A stretch of 64,000 nt of DNA from Diploptera punctata (GCA_030220185.1 JASPKZ010010273.1:620001-684000), one strand, 5' to 3'; shown: positions 11,600 to 22,312, counted from the stretch's first letter. The notes: generated by a model from the letters alone, not told the origin. Program-made: numbers and translations.

Positions 11600-11930
11600 T
11601 ATTGGGAAGTAAACAGTATGAGGTTATATCATTAATAGTGAGTGGAGAACATATTTTTATCGACTCACCTCGTATATTTTCAAATTTCTTTGATACCGAC
11701 GGTTTCAGACAATATCATGTCCCTCTTCAGTCATGGCTTCCACTGATGAAATTCTGTGATTGTTGATTTCTCTAATGACATCACCTCTTGTGCTGCCATC
11801 TTTTGTTGGGATTATAAACTTTGTAATTAAATTTTTATCCACTGGAATATCGAAATTCATAGATCGATATTTATTCATATAAATATCTCTATGAATTTCA
11901 ATATTAATATCAACAGTGTATAAGAGAAAA
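11600..11930 (-). mobile_element. Penelope-like element end with GIY-YIG tail remnant
   Basis: It has the window-wide Penelope-like end signature (GGGAAGTAAACAGTATGAGG at 11605-11624), a hammerhead motif (separate entry), and then minus-strand codons resembling MNFDIPVDKNL, the segment after the GIY-YIG nuclease in the better preserved copies. A close relative lies at 22410-22740. Confidence 0.65.
11690..11735 (-). ncRNA. Hammerhead-like ribozyme motif H2
   Basis: Minus strand: core CTGAAGA (11724-11730), helix II GGACA/TGTCT, GAA, helix III ACC/GGT with a GTC loop, and cleavage base A. Proximal helix I is TGA/TCA (3 bp). All conserved core bases are present. It is antisense to RIOK2. Confidence 0.75.
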
Positions 11931-11951
11931 ATTTGTGTTTAGATTGGAGTT

Positions 11952-12022
11952 TCACAGGTAGCTCAGTGGTAGAGCATTGGTCTAGAAAGCCAAAGGTCCC
12001 GGGTTCAAACCCCAGTCTAAGC
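11952..12022 (+). repeat. tRNA-like repeat, family T1
   Basis: A tRNA cloverleaf can be drawn: D-arm GCTC/GAGC, anticodon stem TTGGT/GCCAA around loop CTAGAAA, and T-arm B-box GGTTCAAAC. The loop implies AGA, but there is no serine-type long variable arm, so it is more likely tRNA-derived than a working gene. Flanks contain the paired strings AGAGAAAAATTTG and TTTTTCTCTTC that mark the family. Confidence 0.6.
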
Positions 12023-12251
12023 ATATAATTTTTCTCTTCAAATATAATTTATTCTTCAGTGAGAAGTATTAAATTAATAATAAAAACATCAAAAGAAGCC
12101 CTACTGGCTTTATAAAGTAGTGTTTAAATTCCCATTAAATGTCTTCTTAAACAAGAAGCCACCATTTGCATGATCAAGCAAATGCTCGTAGCATTTGGCG
12201 ATTGGGAATGATCAGTGTATAAGAGAAAAAAATTGCGTTTAGATTGGAGTT

Positions 12252-12322
12252 TCTCAGGTAGCTCAGTGATAGAGCATTGGCCTAGAAAGCCAAAGGTCTT
12301 GGGTTCAAACCCCAATCTGAGA
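12252..12322 (+). repeat. tRNA-like repeat, family T1
   Basis: The second tandem copy about 300 bp from the previous one, with a well-paired acceptor (TCTCAGG/TCTGAGA region), loop CTAGAAA and T-arm GGTTCAAACCC. The same inverted flanks are present (AGAGAAAAAAATTG, TTTTTCTCTTC). Confidence 0.6.
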
Positions 12323-12478
12323 GTATAATTTTTCTCTTCAAATATGTATTATGACATGTTACATTTCCTTACATTTCGGTGCATTTGGGTAGGTTAGATT
12401 ATGATTTGGTTTTGTTAGCTACATTTAATAAAAAAGTGTTGTCTGTGTTATTCTTATCTCATATCATTGTTTCTGTTA

Positions 12479-12514
12479 GACATATGTTTCAAAGCTTGTT
12501 AGTCTCATCTTCAG
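12479..12514 (-). ncRNA. Hammerhead-like ribozyme motif H3
   Basis: Minus strand: CTGAAGA core, helix II of about five pairs after an unpaired U, GAA, palindromic helix III ACATATGT, cleavage base C. The core is complete. The same helix III occurs in H15 at 48654. It lies next to a TATGAG-type family end. Confidence 0.75.
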
Positions 12515-12626
12515 TAGTTACAGACTCTATAATTCAAAGGGCAGCAGGAAGAGAATACAAATGAAAACAAAAAGAGAATGTAAAATAGAAAGAAGGTGAA
12601 TACAGGCTTTCACGACCGGTGATCAT

Positions 12627-12831
12627 AATATTAAGAGATTCTGGGCTATGTGGCCCTGGTCCATGACTGGTGTTTCTTCCAAACATTTCTTCCTCAACTG
12701 CGGAGGGCATCTTCAGTGGGGAGTACTTTTAGGTAGTGTTCCCTGGTGGGAGACTTGATTGTGAATTTCACAGTCTGGAAGAAACACCAGTCATGGACCA
12801 CGGCTACATAGCCCGGAATCTCTTAATATTA
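12627..12831 (-). repeat. Long hairpin repeat with hammerhead H4
   Basis: Arms of about 55-60 bp (left containing GACTGGTGTTTCTTCC, right its complement) enclose a minus-strand motif at 12681-12716: CTGAAGA, helix II CCTC/GAGG, GAA, ATGT. Helix III has lost a pair relative to the sister copy at 14135-14319. Confidence 0.7.
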
Positions 12832-13059
12832 GAAAGAAAGTGAGTCAAATATTTCAACAATAACATTGATTTCTGTAAAAATTACAGTGATAAGTAGCAC
12901 TATGAGTAATTTACAATTTATATAAATGAATCGGATATTATTTTTACATCTTATTTAATAAAACTCTGCACCAATTTCTGAAGGTATCCCTTCCATCCTC
13001 AGCCAAAATTCCAACTTTCGAACTTTCACTGTCACCACCAACTTTCCAACTGCTATCTG

Positions 13060-13460
13060 CTGCTGGTTTGAATAAAAAATCATGGGAGTTTTACGAAGTA
13101 AGATGTAAAAATAATATCCGATTCATTTATATATGTAATATTGATATTCACTTTCAAACTATTAGGAAGGACTTAAATATTTGTAATTTAACAAATAGAA
13201 TTGACAACATGAGAAACAACTGGTATGAACATGTCAAGAGAATTATATTTGAAGAGAAATATAATTCAGTGAGAAATGTTAAATCAATAATAAAAACATC
13301 ATGTCAAGAGAATGCCTACAGATAGAAACCCTCAGCTGTTGCTAAAGTACAAACCAATAGGACATAGAAATGTTGGATGCCCATTTACTAGATGGGAAGA
13401 TTCATTAAATCCCACTTGATGTGAAAACAGGTCAAAAGGCCTAATTTCATGAAGCAGAAG
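13060..13460 (+). pseudogene. Reverse-transcriptase C-terminal fragment
   Basis: The plus frame RIDNMRNNWYEHVKR, then after a 56-bp insertion ENAYR, resembles the RLRWLGHVxRM tail of non-LTR proteins. It ends with a (GAA)n tract near 13445-13460. Confidence 0.5.
13244..13299 (+). mobile_element. 56-bp tail-only insertion of family T1
   Basis: Flanked by a 14-bp direct repeat CATGTCAAGAGAAT (13230-13243 and 13300-13313). The insert is only the 3' flank of the tRNA-like family T1 (TTTGAAGAGAAATATAATTC ... AATAAAAACAT), without any tRNA part. Confidence 0.7.
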
Positions 13461-13489
13461 AAGAAGAACTGACTTAGCCTAACAGCAAT

Positions 13490-14080
13490 ATTTCTGTTAG
13501 GGGTGGCCAATATCTGAATAAACAAGTCAGTATCAGTAACATCATACTGCACTTTATGGTTGAAGGACATTTCTTTCTACTGCCAGACAGACTTTTTGGA
13601 GTTTTAGAGAAGACACTGCAAAAGAAGGAAGAGATAATTACTTCTGGTGAATATAGAGATGTGTATGGAGTGGCAGGTTCTGTTGAAGAAAACTGGGCAA
13701 TAAGAGATTATAAGTCCCTTACTTCGCACTTTAAAAAAGGTGTGAAGGGACATGAAGAGAATTATGTTGAAAAAGAGGTGCTATAATCAAAAATCTTATG
13801 TCATCTAAAAATAGAATCAACTTTAAGATGTGATGATTATTCTAAATCATTCACAACTCTTGAGAAGTTGGGAGCAACAATAGTGAGAGAAATCTTTTGG
13901 TGATGCTAAGAATATTGATGTGAATTCTTTGCTTAAAATAAAATTCGGGGATTGTTGAAAAGCACTCCCTAATTTAGTTTCATGTTTTAGCTTTAAATAT
14001 TCAGCAGGGCTTCCTATGCAAAATGATAAATGTGCCAAAAAAAATGTGATTGCCTTCATGAAGAATCAGGTTTTGAGGGA
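13490..14080 (+). pseudogene. Possible transposon-protein remnant
   Basis: The open frame at 13556-13786 contains GHFFLLPDRLFGVLEK and ITSGEYRDVYG, a pattern I associate with insect transposon-derived proteins (DUF7869-type, 'GHSxLPPDRxFGxxE'). No catalytic residues can be assigned and flanking frames have stops. The family is uncertain. Confidence 0.35.
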
Positions 14081-14134
14081 TTGTGAATGCGGATGCTTTT
14101 TGTTTCCATTTTTATGTTATTTATGTCTTGTTTT

Positions 14135-14319
14135 ATGTTGAGTGATTCCGGGTTATGTGGCCATGGTCCATTACATTTTTCTACCAGACGTTTCTCCCTC
14201 AACTGCGGAGGGCATCTTCAGTGGCGAGTACTTTTAGGTGTTGTTTCCTGGTCAGAGACTCGTCTGGTAGGAACACCAGTAATGGACCACGGCCACATAG
14301 CCTGGAATCACTCAACATT
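14135..14319 (-). repeat. Long hairpin repeat with hammerhead H5
   Basis: The 185-bp inverted repeat has arms of about 45-50 bp. The minus-strand motif at 14187-14221 has CTGAAGA, helix II CCCTC/GAGGG, GAA, palindromic helix III ACGT and cleavage base C. Proximal helix I CCA/TGG (plus a G-U pair) is interrupted by a large internal loop before a long outer stem (CTACCA/TGGTAG and beyond). It is one of the best conserved motifs here. Confidence 0.8.
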
Positions 14320-14584
14320 ATGATTACCAGCCATGAAAGCTTGTATTCAACTATGTCTTCTTTTATTTTTTACCTGCAAACAAAATTTAATTTGAATGTT
14401 TTACATTTTTTATGTTGAAGTAACTACTGCTTTCTACTATAATATTAACTACTTCAGTCCCAAATTTTTGTTTTTAGGAATGTAACCTAAGGCTCTCAGA
14501 AACTCATGGTTGACTTTTTTTCATGATTTTCAAAATTTGAGGCACTTTTTGAAGTTCTAATTAAATTCTAACAAAATTTGTTTA

Positions 14585-15182
14585 AATAACAAAATTTTAG
14601 AGAGAGTTAATGAGTTTACCTATTTAGGATATAAACTTTCTTTTGTTGAAAATTGTGAAATTCAACAAATCAATGGGAATCATTAATAGAGTTTTAAAAC
14701 CTTCATTAGTGCAAAAATCAACTCGCACTCGTCTTTATCTAATAATGGCTCGACCAGTCCTGTGTTATGGGAGTGAAGCGTGGACTATAAGGACGAGAGA
14801 TGAAAACAGACTAACAGCTTGTGAGATGAAATTTATGCGCCGAACAGCTGGCTACACCAAATGGGATCGAAAGAAAAATGTAGAAATCCTTCAAGAACTT
14901 GATGTGTCACCAATACTGGACTACATCTCCAGATATCAGCTAAACTGGAAGGAACATGTCTCCAGATACCAGCTAAACTGGAAGGAACATGTCTCCAGAT
15001 ATCAGCTAAACTGGAAGGAACATGTCTCAAGAATCCCTAAGGCAATAATGAACTACTGTCCAAATGGGAAACGGTCACTTGGTCGACCTATGAAAAGATG
15101 GCACGAAAACAGCTTTCTCAGGCCGTAACAGTTCTTCTAGGACTAATACCTGGCAGGATGATGATGATGATGATGATGATGA
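14585..15182 (+). pseudogene. Reverse-transcriptase C-terminal fragment with 33-bp tandem repeat
   Basis: The plus frame has RTRLYLIMARPVLCYGSEAW and TACEMKFMRRTAGYTKWDRK, the connection region of a non-LTR protein, and ends GKRSLGRPMKRWHE. Three tandem 33-bp units at 14926-15024 each encode SRYQLNWKEHV. It terminates in a (GAT)n tail at about 15161-15182, the tail of this family (compare 34690 and 38980). Confidence 0.75.
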
Positions 15183-15239
15183 ATTAAATTTAACATTTGC
15201 TATGATGGACAAATTATTAATTTGTAAAGAAAAATTAAT

Positions 15240-15640
15240 GCCTGGACTTCCAATTCCATATTCCCAGTGGTGTCTGCAAGTACTGTGTCCTCTCATCGCC
15301 CTCTCGGTCATTCTACTGTCTTTTCTCCAAGATGTGCCTGTAAGAAATTTTTTGGTCCTTGTTCATCCATTTTTACCACATGACCACCCCATTGGAATCT
15401 TTTCGTCTAATAACATCTGAGATTTGAGATTCTCTTTATAGCTGTCTCAATTTTTCATTTCTTCTATTTCTGGAATTTCCCTAATCGTTAATTGGGCCAT
15501 AGATTTTCCTGAGTATCTTCCTTTAAAAAACAGCCCTTAATTTGGAAGCATTATGTGAAAGAGTCTGCGTTTCACTCCATATATTAGTGTAGGTCTTATT
15601 TCCATTTTATAAAAGAGAAGTTTTGTTCTGCAATGAATAT
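15240..15640 (-). pseudogene. Reverse-transcriptase C-terminal fragment
   Basis: The minus strand reads KMEIRPTLIYGVKRRL and further on RLKRFQWGGHVVKMDEQGP, the typical 'RPTLIYGSExW ... RLxWxGHVxRM' end of non-LTR proteins, with stops. It lies in RIOK2 intron B-C. Confidence 0.6.
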
Positions 15641-16099
15641 TTTTACATTTAAAAAAAAAAAGGTTCTATTAGCCATTTTAATTCTTTCTATCTATCATCT
15701 AATTGTTATTATATAACTTATCAATGTTCCCAAGTTTATGAAATCTTGTACAATAATTAGTTATTGACCTTCATTAGTAATCTGTTGTTGAGTAATAAAT
15801 GGTTTGATTGATGTTAGAATTATAGCTTTTTTTTCATATTAACTCAGAATCTACATCCTTTGCTTGAGAATTGGTTTGTTTAGTTTCACTGTGTCACTAT
15901 TTAATATATTGGGGCCTATTTCATAAAACTGTCAGTCTGTTTATAAACAATGTACACTGATAATTTAGAGTGCTAACTAAACTGGCATTATCAAACCTGT
16001 ATGTTTATGGCCACACAGAAATAAGGTTAAGTTTAGGTTTAAGGACTCTCCTGGTGCTTCATTATCATTAATCACCTCTAATGTCATCAGAATAACATA

Positions 16100-16430
16100 A
16101 ATTTTTCTCTTCAAATATAATTTATCCTTCTATGAGAAGTGTTAAATTAATAATAAAAATCGTCAATAGATGGCCTACTGGCTATAAAGTAGTGTTAAAT
16201 TCCCAATAAATGTCTTCTTAACTAAGAAGCCGCCATTTGCAAAGATAGAAGCTATGGTTTCAAGCATTTGGCGCGAGGGAATTACAACGTACATAAGAGA
16301 AAAATTTGCGTCTAGATCGTAACTCGCCTCGGTAGCTCAGTTGGTAGAGCACTTGGCCCGGAAAGCCAAGGGTCCCCGGGTTCGAGTCCCGGTCTAGGCG
16401 AAAATTTTTCTCTTCAAATATAAATAGAAT
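16100..16430 (+). repeat. tRNA-like repeat unit, family T1 (tRNA part 16326-16399)
   Basis: Full unit: leader from CTATGAGAAGTGTTAAAT, conserved AAATGTCTTCTTAACTAAGA, then AGAGAAAAATTTGCGTCTAG, a tRNA-like domain, and CGAAAATTTTTCTCTTCAAA. Anticodon loop CCGGAAA lacks U33; T-arm GGTTCGAGTCCC is intact. The strings on both sides of the tRNA part pair and would close it in a longer stem. Confidence 0.65.
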
Positions 16431-16633
16431 AACATAACTTTGCTTTCCATGCACCTCAGCTTAAGAAGTGGGTTACAATTCCACCGTGCCAGTAGAGATT
16501 ACCAGAAATGTCATAAAGACAACTTGGCATTGAAAAACTTATTTATTAAGGCTTTGAGATATGTGAAGATAATTTTTTTTTATTCTTTAACAAGTTATAA
16601 AATCTGTAACTAATAATATAATCTGTAACTAGT

Positions 16634-16852
16634 AATAACAGATTAAAATGTAAGAATCAAATGAATTGTGAATTCTTTATCTCATTCATCTATGTATGCA
16701 GTATCGGGAAACATATTCCCATCTTCAGCTGTTTTCACGATTGACAGTTGTGAAAACAGCTGAAGATGGGAATGATATGTTTTCTGATACTGCAGTTCTG
16801 TGTTACATAACATAAGGTAAGAAGAATTCACGATTCATTTGATTCTTATTAA
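16634..16852. repeat. Palindrome with two head-to-head hammerhead motifs H6
   Basis: Outer arms TAAGAATCAAATGAATTGTG and its near complement (to 16852). Inside are a minus-strand motif (CTGAAGA at 16722-16728, helix II GGGAA/TTCCC, GATAC) and a plus-strand motif (CTGAAGA 16760-16766, helix II, GAT, palindromic ACTGCAGT 16789-16796, base U, helix I ACAG/CTGT). Both carry A14U (GAT for GAA). It is followed by the family end CCTCATAATGT. Confidence 0.75.
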
Positions 16853-17080
16853 GAAAACCTCATAATGTAAAAATTCCCAAATTTATTTTATTAAATTAAA
16901 ATGTGTTTTAGAATTACTATAGTGTATTTAGAGAAAGAGAATATTGATTAATCCAGTGTATCAGTCTTCATAGCCTCACCCAGAAATTTTAACAAATTTG
17001 TTACCATGCGTATCATAATGCCAATCAAGTTTCTGAATAAATTGTTACAACTGGTTTACATCACTTTTTTCTTTCTTTGA

Positions 17081-17350
<270 letters not shown>

Positions 17351-17629
17351 TAAGTGTTGCATAGGAAATAAAGGATGCAATTTGAAGTACATGAATATTA
17401 AGAGTTTAAAGTCATTAATGTATTGTCATATTCAACATCCGCATGTGGAGTATAACTAAGAAAATATTTTACTTAAACCTCAAGATCTAACCATTTGCTT
17501 TCATCTAAAATATGCATTTCAAAAGCTCTTAAATAAAAACTCTATTTAAAAAAATTATATACAGTATATATATATATACACACTCTTCTTAATGAATATA
17601 AATTTAATATTGCTAAAAATTTTAAATAA

Positions 17630-17985
17630 ACTCTTTTCACCTAACCTCATGTCCTGTCTTTTAATTAGACCGGTTTTAAAACCTTATTGGCTTCATCTTC
17701 AGTAATTCCATGACTGCTGTTTTGTCATCTAGAAGCACTGCTTCTTACTCCATCTGTTGGTGGACCAATGAACCTCCAAATCAAATCAACTTCCCTGGAA
17801 ATTTCAAAATTCATAAATGTCTTTATTTTTATGAATGTGAATTTTTTCCCAAATTGTAAACTTCTCAGATTTTACTAATTGTTTTATTAATTTAGCCTTT
17901 ATTTCAATTTGATGTTTTTATGACCAAGCATGAGTAGTTACTGCAGATTTTTCCACTTCCCTATTTTTGATGTTCCTAAGATGAT
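17630..17985 (-). mobile_element. Penelope-like element 3' fragment
   Basis: Minus-strand codons near 17770-17960 resemble KSAVxxHAWSxKH and TIWEKIHIHKNK, as in the GIY-YIG-containing frames at 31299 and 58514, with stops. It ends at the hammerhead motif and a CCTCATG family end. Confidence 0.65.
17662..17708 (-). ncRNA. Hammerhead-like ribozyme motif H7
   Basis: Minus strand: CTGAAGA (17696-17702), helix II GAAGCC/GGTTTT, AAA in place of GAA, palindromic helix III ACCGGT, cleavage base C, helix I AATTA/TAATT. G12A is the one core change and may impair cleavage. Confidence 0.7.
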
Positions 17986-18027
17986 AGGTTATGAAGTGAA
18001 AATAATTTATTTTATATTATAATAAAA

Positions 18028-18331
18028 GAGGGCACGCCGTAGCGTAGTGGTTAAGGCACTGCGCTACAAGCTGGGAGGTCGAGGGTTCGAGTCCCGGTGG
18101 GGGTCAGGATTTTTAAACTGAACCAAACCCTCTGGCAGCACTATGGCTCTGGGGTCGACTCAGCCTCTAATGGAAATGAGCATCAGACGCTTGTTCTGGG
18201 GGTAAAGACAGCCTTCATGCAGGGCTGACAACCCGGCTGACATAAAGTGCCGATTGTCGAGAAAAGTGGGAGCCCTAACCTCCTACAACCCCAAGAGCCT
18301 CCTGCGGCCTGTAATGGGATACCCTTACCTG
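18028..18331 (+). mobile_element. tRNA-derived SINE, family S1
   Basis: A complete copy with an 11-bp target duplication TTATAATAAAA (18017-18027 and 18332-18342). The tRNA-like head has A-box-like TAGCGTAGTGGTTAAGGC and B-box GGGTTCGAGTCCC; the body includes TCTGGCAGCACTATGGC and ends GGCCTGTAATGGGAT. Other copies are at 29695, 33771, 51730, 55155, 59985 and 63645. Confidence 0.82.
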
Positions 18332-18379
18332 TTATAATAAAAATAATTTATTTTAAATTTAAAATATACCTTACAGTGA

Positions 18380-18622
<243 letters not shown>

Positions 18623-19129
18623 TAACATTTTCTTATATCGAGAGTTTTTACATAATTAAATTTAATGTCTTTTTAAAGTTAAAATTGACAGATATTCATA
18701 CTATAACTGATTTTATTTTCTAAAAAAGTTTCTTTCTTTTCTTAAAATGTGATTTATGTTTTATTTATTTATTTTAATCTAAGGATCAAATGCTCATTAG
18801 TGTTACAGGTATCATGTGTGATCAGCATTTGAAGGATACTAGATTTGATTTCTTATTATATTACAGAATCTCAATAATGATTCAGTAAGTCCAATAAGGA
18901 TAACTGAGTAGCTACTTTATATGAGAGTAGTAAAATCAAATTAAGAAAAATAATTAAGGTTGGTGGATTGTGCCATGGTGACCATGTGACTCCCTGTATA
19001 TTCTATTTGCCCAGTTTGCCTTGACCTTCATTCTTTGGAGCTGTCGTGCCACAGAAAAAAAATCAAGGTCTACCAAATGATACAATTTACACTACTAATT
19101 ATAACTAACTTACTCTCTGATACTATCAA

Positions 19130-19490
19130 ATCCATAGGTTCATTGCCATGCAGACATAAGCTCCATACATCCATGAGCTAATGTTATTCCCCCATCTCAT
19201 TCTTGGACTACCTACTGGGCACTTTCATTCAGATTTTCCTATAAGGAGTTTCCATGGACCTCTTTCTATCCCCATTTGTGCCACTTCTCCTGCCCAACGC
19301 AGTCTATGTGACCTAACTGTTATTATTATATCTGTTTGCCTATAAAGATCATGTAGCTCACAGTTATGTAGTTTTCTCCTTATACCTGTCTGTTCTTCTC
19401 TCTTTGGTCCAAACATTTTTCTAAGAACTTTATTCTCAAATATTTGTATTCTTTTCACCTCCCTTAAAGTAATATTTTGCTGGGAGAATA
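19130..19490 (-). mobile_element. RTE-like 3' fragment
   Basis: The minus strand encodes VKRIQIFENKVLRKMFGPKR and SHRLRWAGEVAQMG, the same C-terminal segment as the element at 3099-5777, with indels. It has no intact tail. Confidence 0.75.
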
Positions 19491-19734
19491 ACAGTTTTAT
19501 ATATTTTCAGTTTGTCTTTTATCAGAAAATAACTTCGTTGACAACACTTGTGATTTACCTTTTTATTCTTTATTACTCTTTTGGTTGGCAATATCATTTA
19601 TCTCCTTGTTTGGATTAATTTTATTATGGTTGGACTTTTATTGCCCTTTAAACATAATTTGTAATGAGGAAATGTGGTTTACTTTTGAATACAGTGAAAC
19701 ACTGGTGTCCTTAAAATTTACTCTTTTATTAAGT

Positions 19735-19795
19735 GCTAGCTCTTTTTCTTCTTCTTCTTCTTCTTCTTCTCCTTTTTTTTTTTTTTTTCTTTTTC
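19735..19795. repeat. (CTT)n / poly-T tract
   Basis: Simple repeat of CTT units running into a T-rich run at about 19745-19790. Confidence 0.85.
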
Positions 19796-19894
19796 CCAGG
19801 GCAAAGACAGAGATCTTGATTTGTATTTCTTTGTACTTGATTCCATTCTAGTACAAAGCTAACATAATTTTGGACAATGCAATGTCTGCCTTAG

Positions 19895-20050
19895 TGCATT
19901 ACATTACTTACTTACTTGCTCACTGGCACTATCGAACCTGTAGGTTCATGGCCACGTGGATATAAGCTCTCCATACATCCCTATCCTGAGCTAATACTTT
20001 CCAATCATTCCCTGTATAATCCACTTCCCTCAAATCATGGTTAATAGTGC
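19895..20050 (-). mobile_element. RTE-like 3' terminal fragment with (TAAG)n tail
   Basis: It starts ACTTACTTACTTGCTCACTG (complement of the 3' tail of the 3099-5777 element) and continues about 150 bp into its 3' coding end (codons for ALAQDRDVWRAYV in antisense). Confidence 0.75.
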
Positions 20051-20237
20051 ATTACATTAGTATCATTAATTGAAGCATCAATCATAACTTTTGCAATCAC
20101 CAGATATATGAAGCAAATGGAAGAAATTTTCCAATCTTGTGCACTTAAATTGTGTTTTCCAATGTTTTCCTTTCATGTTCATTTATCTTATGATTGCTTG
20201 GGCTTTATAGTATTCTGTCTAATGATTAAATTATGTA

Positions 20238-21417
20238 GGTATAGTCTAAGATCCGGCTGCAAGATTACTATGTTCATTGAGTGTATGAACAAATTCTATT
20301 TTTTTTCATAAAATTGTGAATGACTGAATACATTTTTGCCGAGTTACCTATTAAAATTTGGCCTCCAGTATTATTCTTCTTCTTCTTCCTTCCAAGTATT
20401 AGGCCGAGGCCTGTTACGATCCTATGGAAAATTTTCCCTTATGGGAAATTCTCGTATAAGACTTGAAAGCATAATAATAGTCCCTTCGATTGGTTGCTGG
20501 CCAAAGGAAGGCAAGACCAGTGATGGGGCTGCCATCTTATAGCCTCTGGTCAGGCTTTTCTGGAGAAGAAAAGAAAATAAAGGAAAGAAGAAATGGAAAA
20601 AAGGAAGGACTCCTTAGCCCTCGGATGCCCTAATAGCGTCGGGGTCGAAAAAATAAGAGTTAACCAAGAGAGGTTAGATAGTAAAGTTAAAATAGTGCAA
20701 AACACAAGTAAGTGGAAGAAATGTTTTGCTCAGCTTGGGCACCTTGTGGTCGCCATCCACATATCCCCTAGATGAGGACCCCTGAGGGGTCCAGTATTAT
20801 TAATTAAAATATAATTTATTTATTTATTCAAAACAATTTGATTCATTTGTTATTAAAATAAATTATAATCCAGGTTGCAGAAATCGATGTATAGAGCTTG
20901 AAAAGTTTTGGTTACCATTGCAAACTTGGCCGTAACCTCCTTGCAGTGGGAAGTAAAACCACTGTCCTTTATATATACTACATATAATGTATATACAAAA
21001 ATATATTCTAAAGGTAGTGTTAATATACATTATATGAAACAAATCACAGCAATTTAAATGAACTGAACTTTATTTGAAACAATATAAAACAATAAATACG
21101 TACTTACTGCCATTTTATTACTGATTGGTGTCACAGCCTGCTGTAGCTGAAAGGAGGTTTATGGCCAAGTTTGCAATGGCAATCAAAACTTTTCAAGCTC
21201 TATACATCAATTTCTGCAAACTCGATTATAATTTATTTTAATAACAAACGAATCAAATTATTTCGAATAAATTAATTTTAATTAAACATACTGGCGGCCG
21301 AATTTTAATAGGCAACTCGGCAAAAATGTATTCGGTTATTCACAATTTTATGAAAAAAAAAAGGTTTTGTTCATACACTCAATGAATGTAGTAATCTTGC
21401 AGCTGGATCTTGGACTA
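20238..21417. repeat. Fold-back repeat interrupted by a SINE-like insertion
   Basis: Two arms about 265 bp long pair: the left arm (20238-20375 plus 20802-20950) and the right arm (21153-21417) share ACATTTTTGCCGAGTTACCT and CTTGAAAAGTTTTGGTTACC with their complements. The left arm is split by the 20376-20789 insertion. Between the arms is a unique spacer of about 200 bp. The right arm abuts a Penelope-like end signature (ACACTATGAGGTTTATTTTA). Confidence 0.75.
20376..20789 (-). mobile_element. SINE-like insertion with (GAA)n tail
   Basis: Bounded by a 12-bp duplication TCCAGTATTATT (20364-20375 and 20790-20801). The left edge is (CTT)n, i.e. a (GAA)n tail on the minus strand; the right edge contains CCCCTGAGGGG. 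No protein or clear tRNA head was seen. Confidence 0.7.
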
Positions 21418-21429
21418 GTAGAAAATAAC

Positions 21430-21600
21430 ACTATGAGGTTTATTTTAATTAATTTGACTTGTATTTTGACTCACCTCATATTTCTTGATTTTTATGCAGA
21501 CTTAAGTTTCGTCACTGTCTTTGTGACATTTTCGATGCACGATCACATAATATTTTACTTTGCCACTGAATTAGTTTATTGTACTTTCTTTTATTACTTT
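21430..21600 (-). mobile_element. Penelope-like terminal repeat fragment
   Basis: Family end CACTATGAGGTTTATTTTAA, then TTTTGACTCACCTCATATTT and a hammerhead motif, then unmatched AT-rich DNA. Confidence 0.6.
21495..21539 (-). ncRNA. Hammerhead-like motif H8, U3/A8 type
   Basis: Minus strand: helix I TGCA/TGCA, core TCGAAAA, helix II GTCAC/GTGAC, GAA, palindromic helix III ACTTAAGT, cleavage base C. Positions 3 and 8 are U and A in place of C and G; U4 is changed to C as well. Confidence 0.65.
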
Positions 21601-21714
21601 TTTTTTTTGTTCATGCTTTAACACGAGCCCTAAAAATGGAATCCTGAATCAGACTCTCTACTGCTTTACCTCATATTTGCATTCAACTAGTTGAAAAAAA
21701 AAATATATATATAT

Positions 21715-22095
21715 AAACTAACTCACTGGCACTATCGAACCTGTAGGTTCATGGCCACGCGGACATAAGCTCTCCATATACCCCTATCCTGAGCCAATGT
21801 TTTCCAATCCCCTGTATAATCTACTTCCCTCAAATCATACTTAATGTTATTCTCTCCCCACTGCATTCTTGGTCTAGTAACTGGGCTTTTTCCCTCTGGT
21901 TTTCCTACAAGAAGCTTCCATGCACGTCTTTCATTCCCCATTCATGCCACATGTCCTGCCCATCGCAGTATACGAGACTGTTCTCATTATATCTGGCTTC
22001 CTATAAAGACCATGTAATTCACTGTTATGCAGTATTCTCCATTCACCTGTCTGTTCATCTCTCTTTGGACCAAAATTTTCCTAAGAACTTTTATA
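21715..22095 (-). mobile_element. RTE-like 3' fragment
   Basis: The minus strand encodes MGNERRAWKLLVGKPEGKSP and AYVRVAMNLQVR, near-identical to the C-terminus of the 3099-5777 element, with frameshifts further upstream. It joins an (AT)n-rich segment and a hairpin repeat. Confidence 0.8.
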
Positions 22096-22102
22096 TATAT
22101 AT

Positions 22103-22212
22103 TTAATAGTGGATGGAGAACATATTTTTAATGACTCTCCTCATACAATTTTAACTGTAATTTAAAATTGTATGTGGTGAGTCATTAAAAATATGTTCTC
22201 CACTCACTATTA
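22103..22212. repeat. Perfect-type hairpin without ribozyme core
   Basis: Arms of about 48 bp (GGAGAACATATTTTTAATGA and its complement) around ACTGTAA. It belongs to the same TATGAGG-ended family but the tip lacks a CTGANGA/GAAAC core. It is followed by the family end AACCTCATAATGTTTACTTC. Confidence 0.7.
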
Positions 22213-22251
22213 ATGATATAACCTCATAATGTTTACTTCCCAACATTAATT

Positions 22252-22254
<3 letters not shown>

Positions 22255-22310
<56 letters not shown>

Positions 22311-22312
22311 CA
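22255..22312. repeat. (AT)n(AC)n microsatellite
   Basis: TA dinucleotides at 22255-22287 followed by AC dinucleotides to about 22310. Confidence 0.9.

Noticed and set aside
16326..16399. Functional tRNA-Ser gene
   Set aside because: The loop reads GGA but U33 and the long serine variable arm are absent, and the sequence is a member of a dispersed repeat family.
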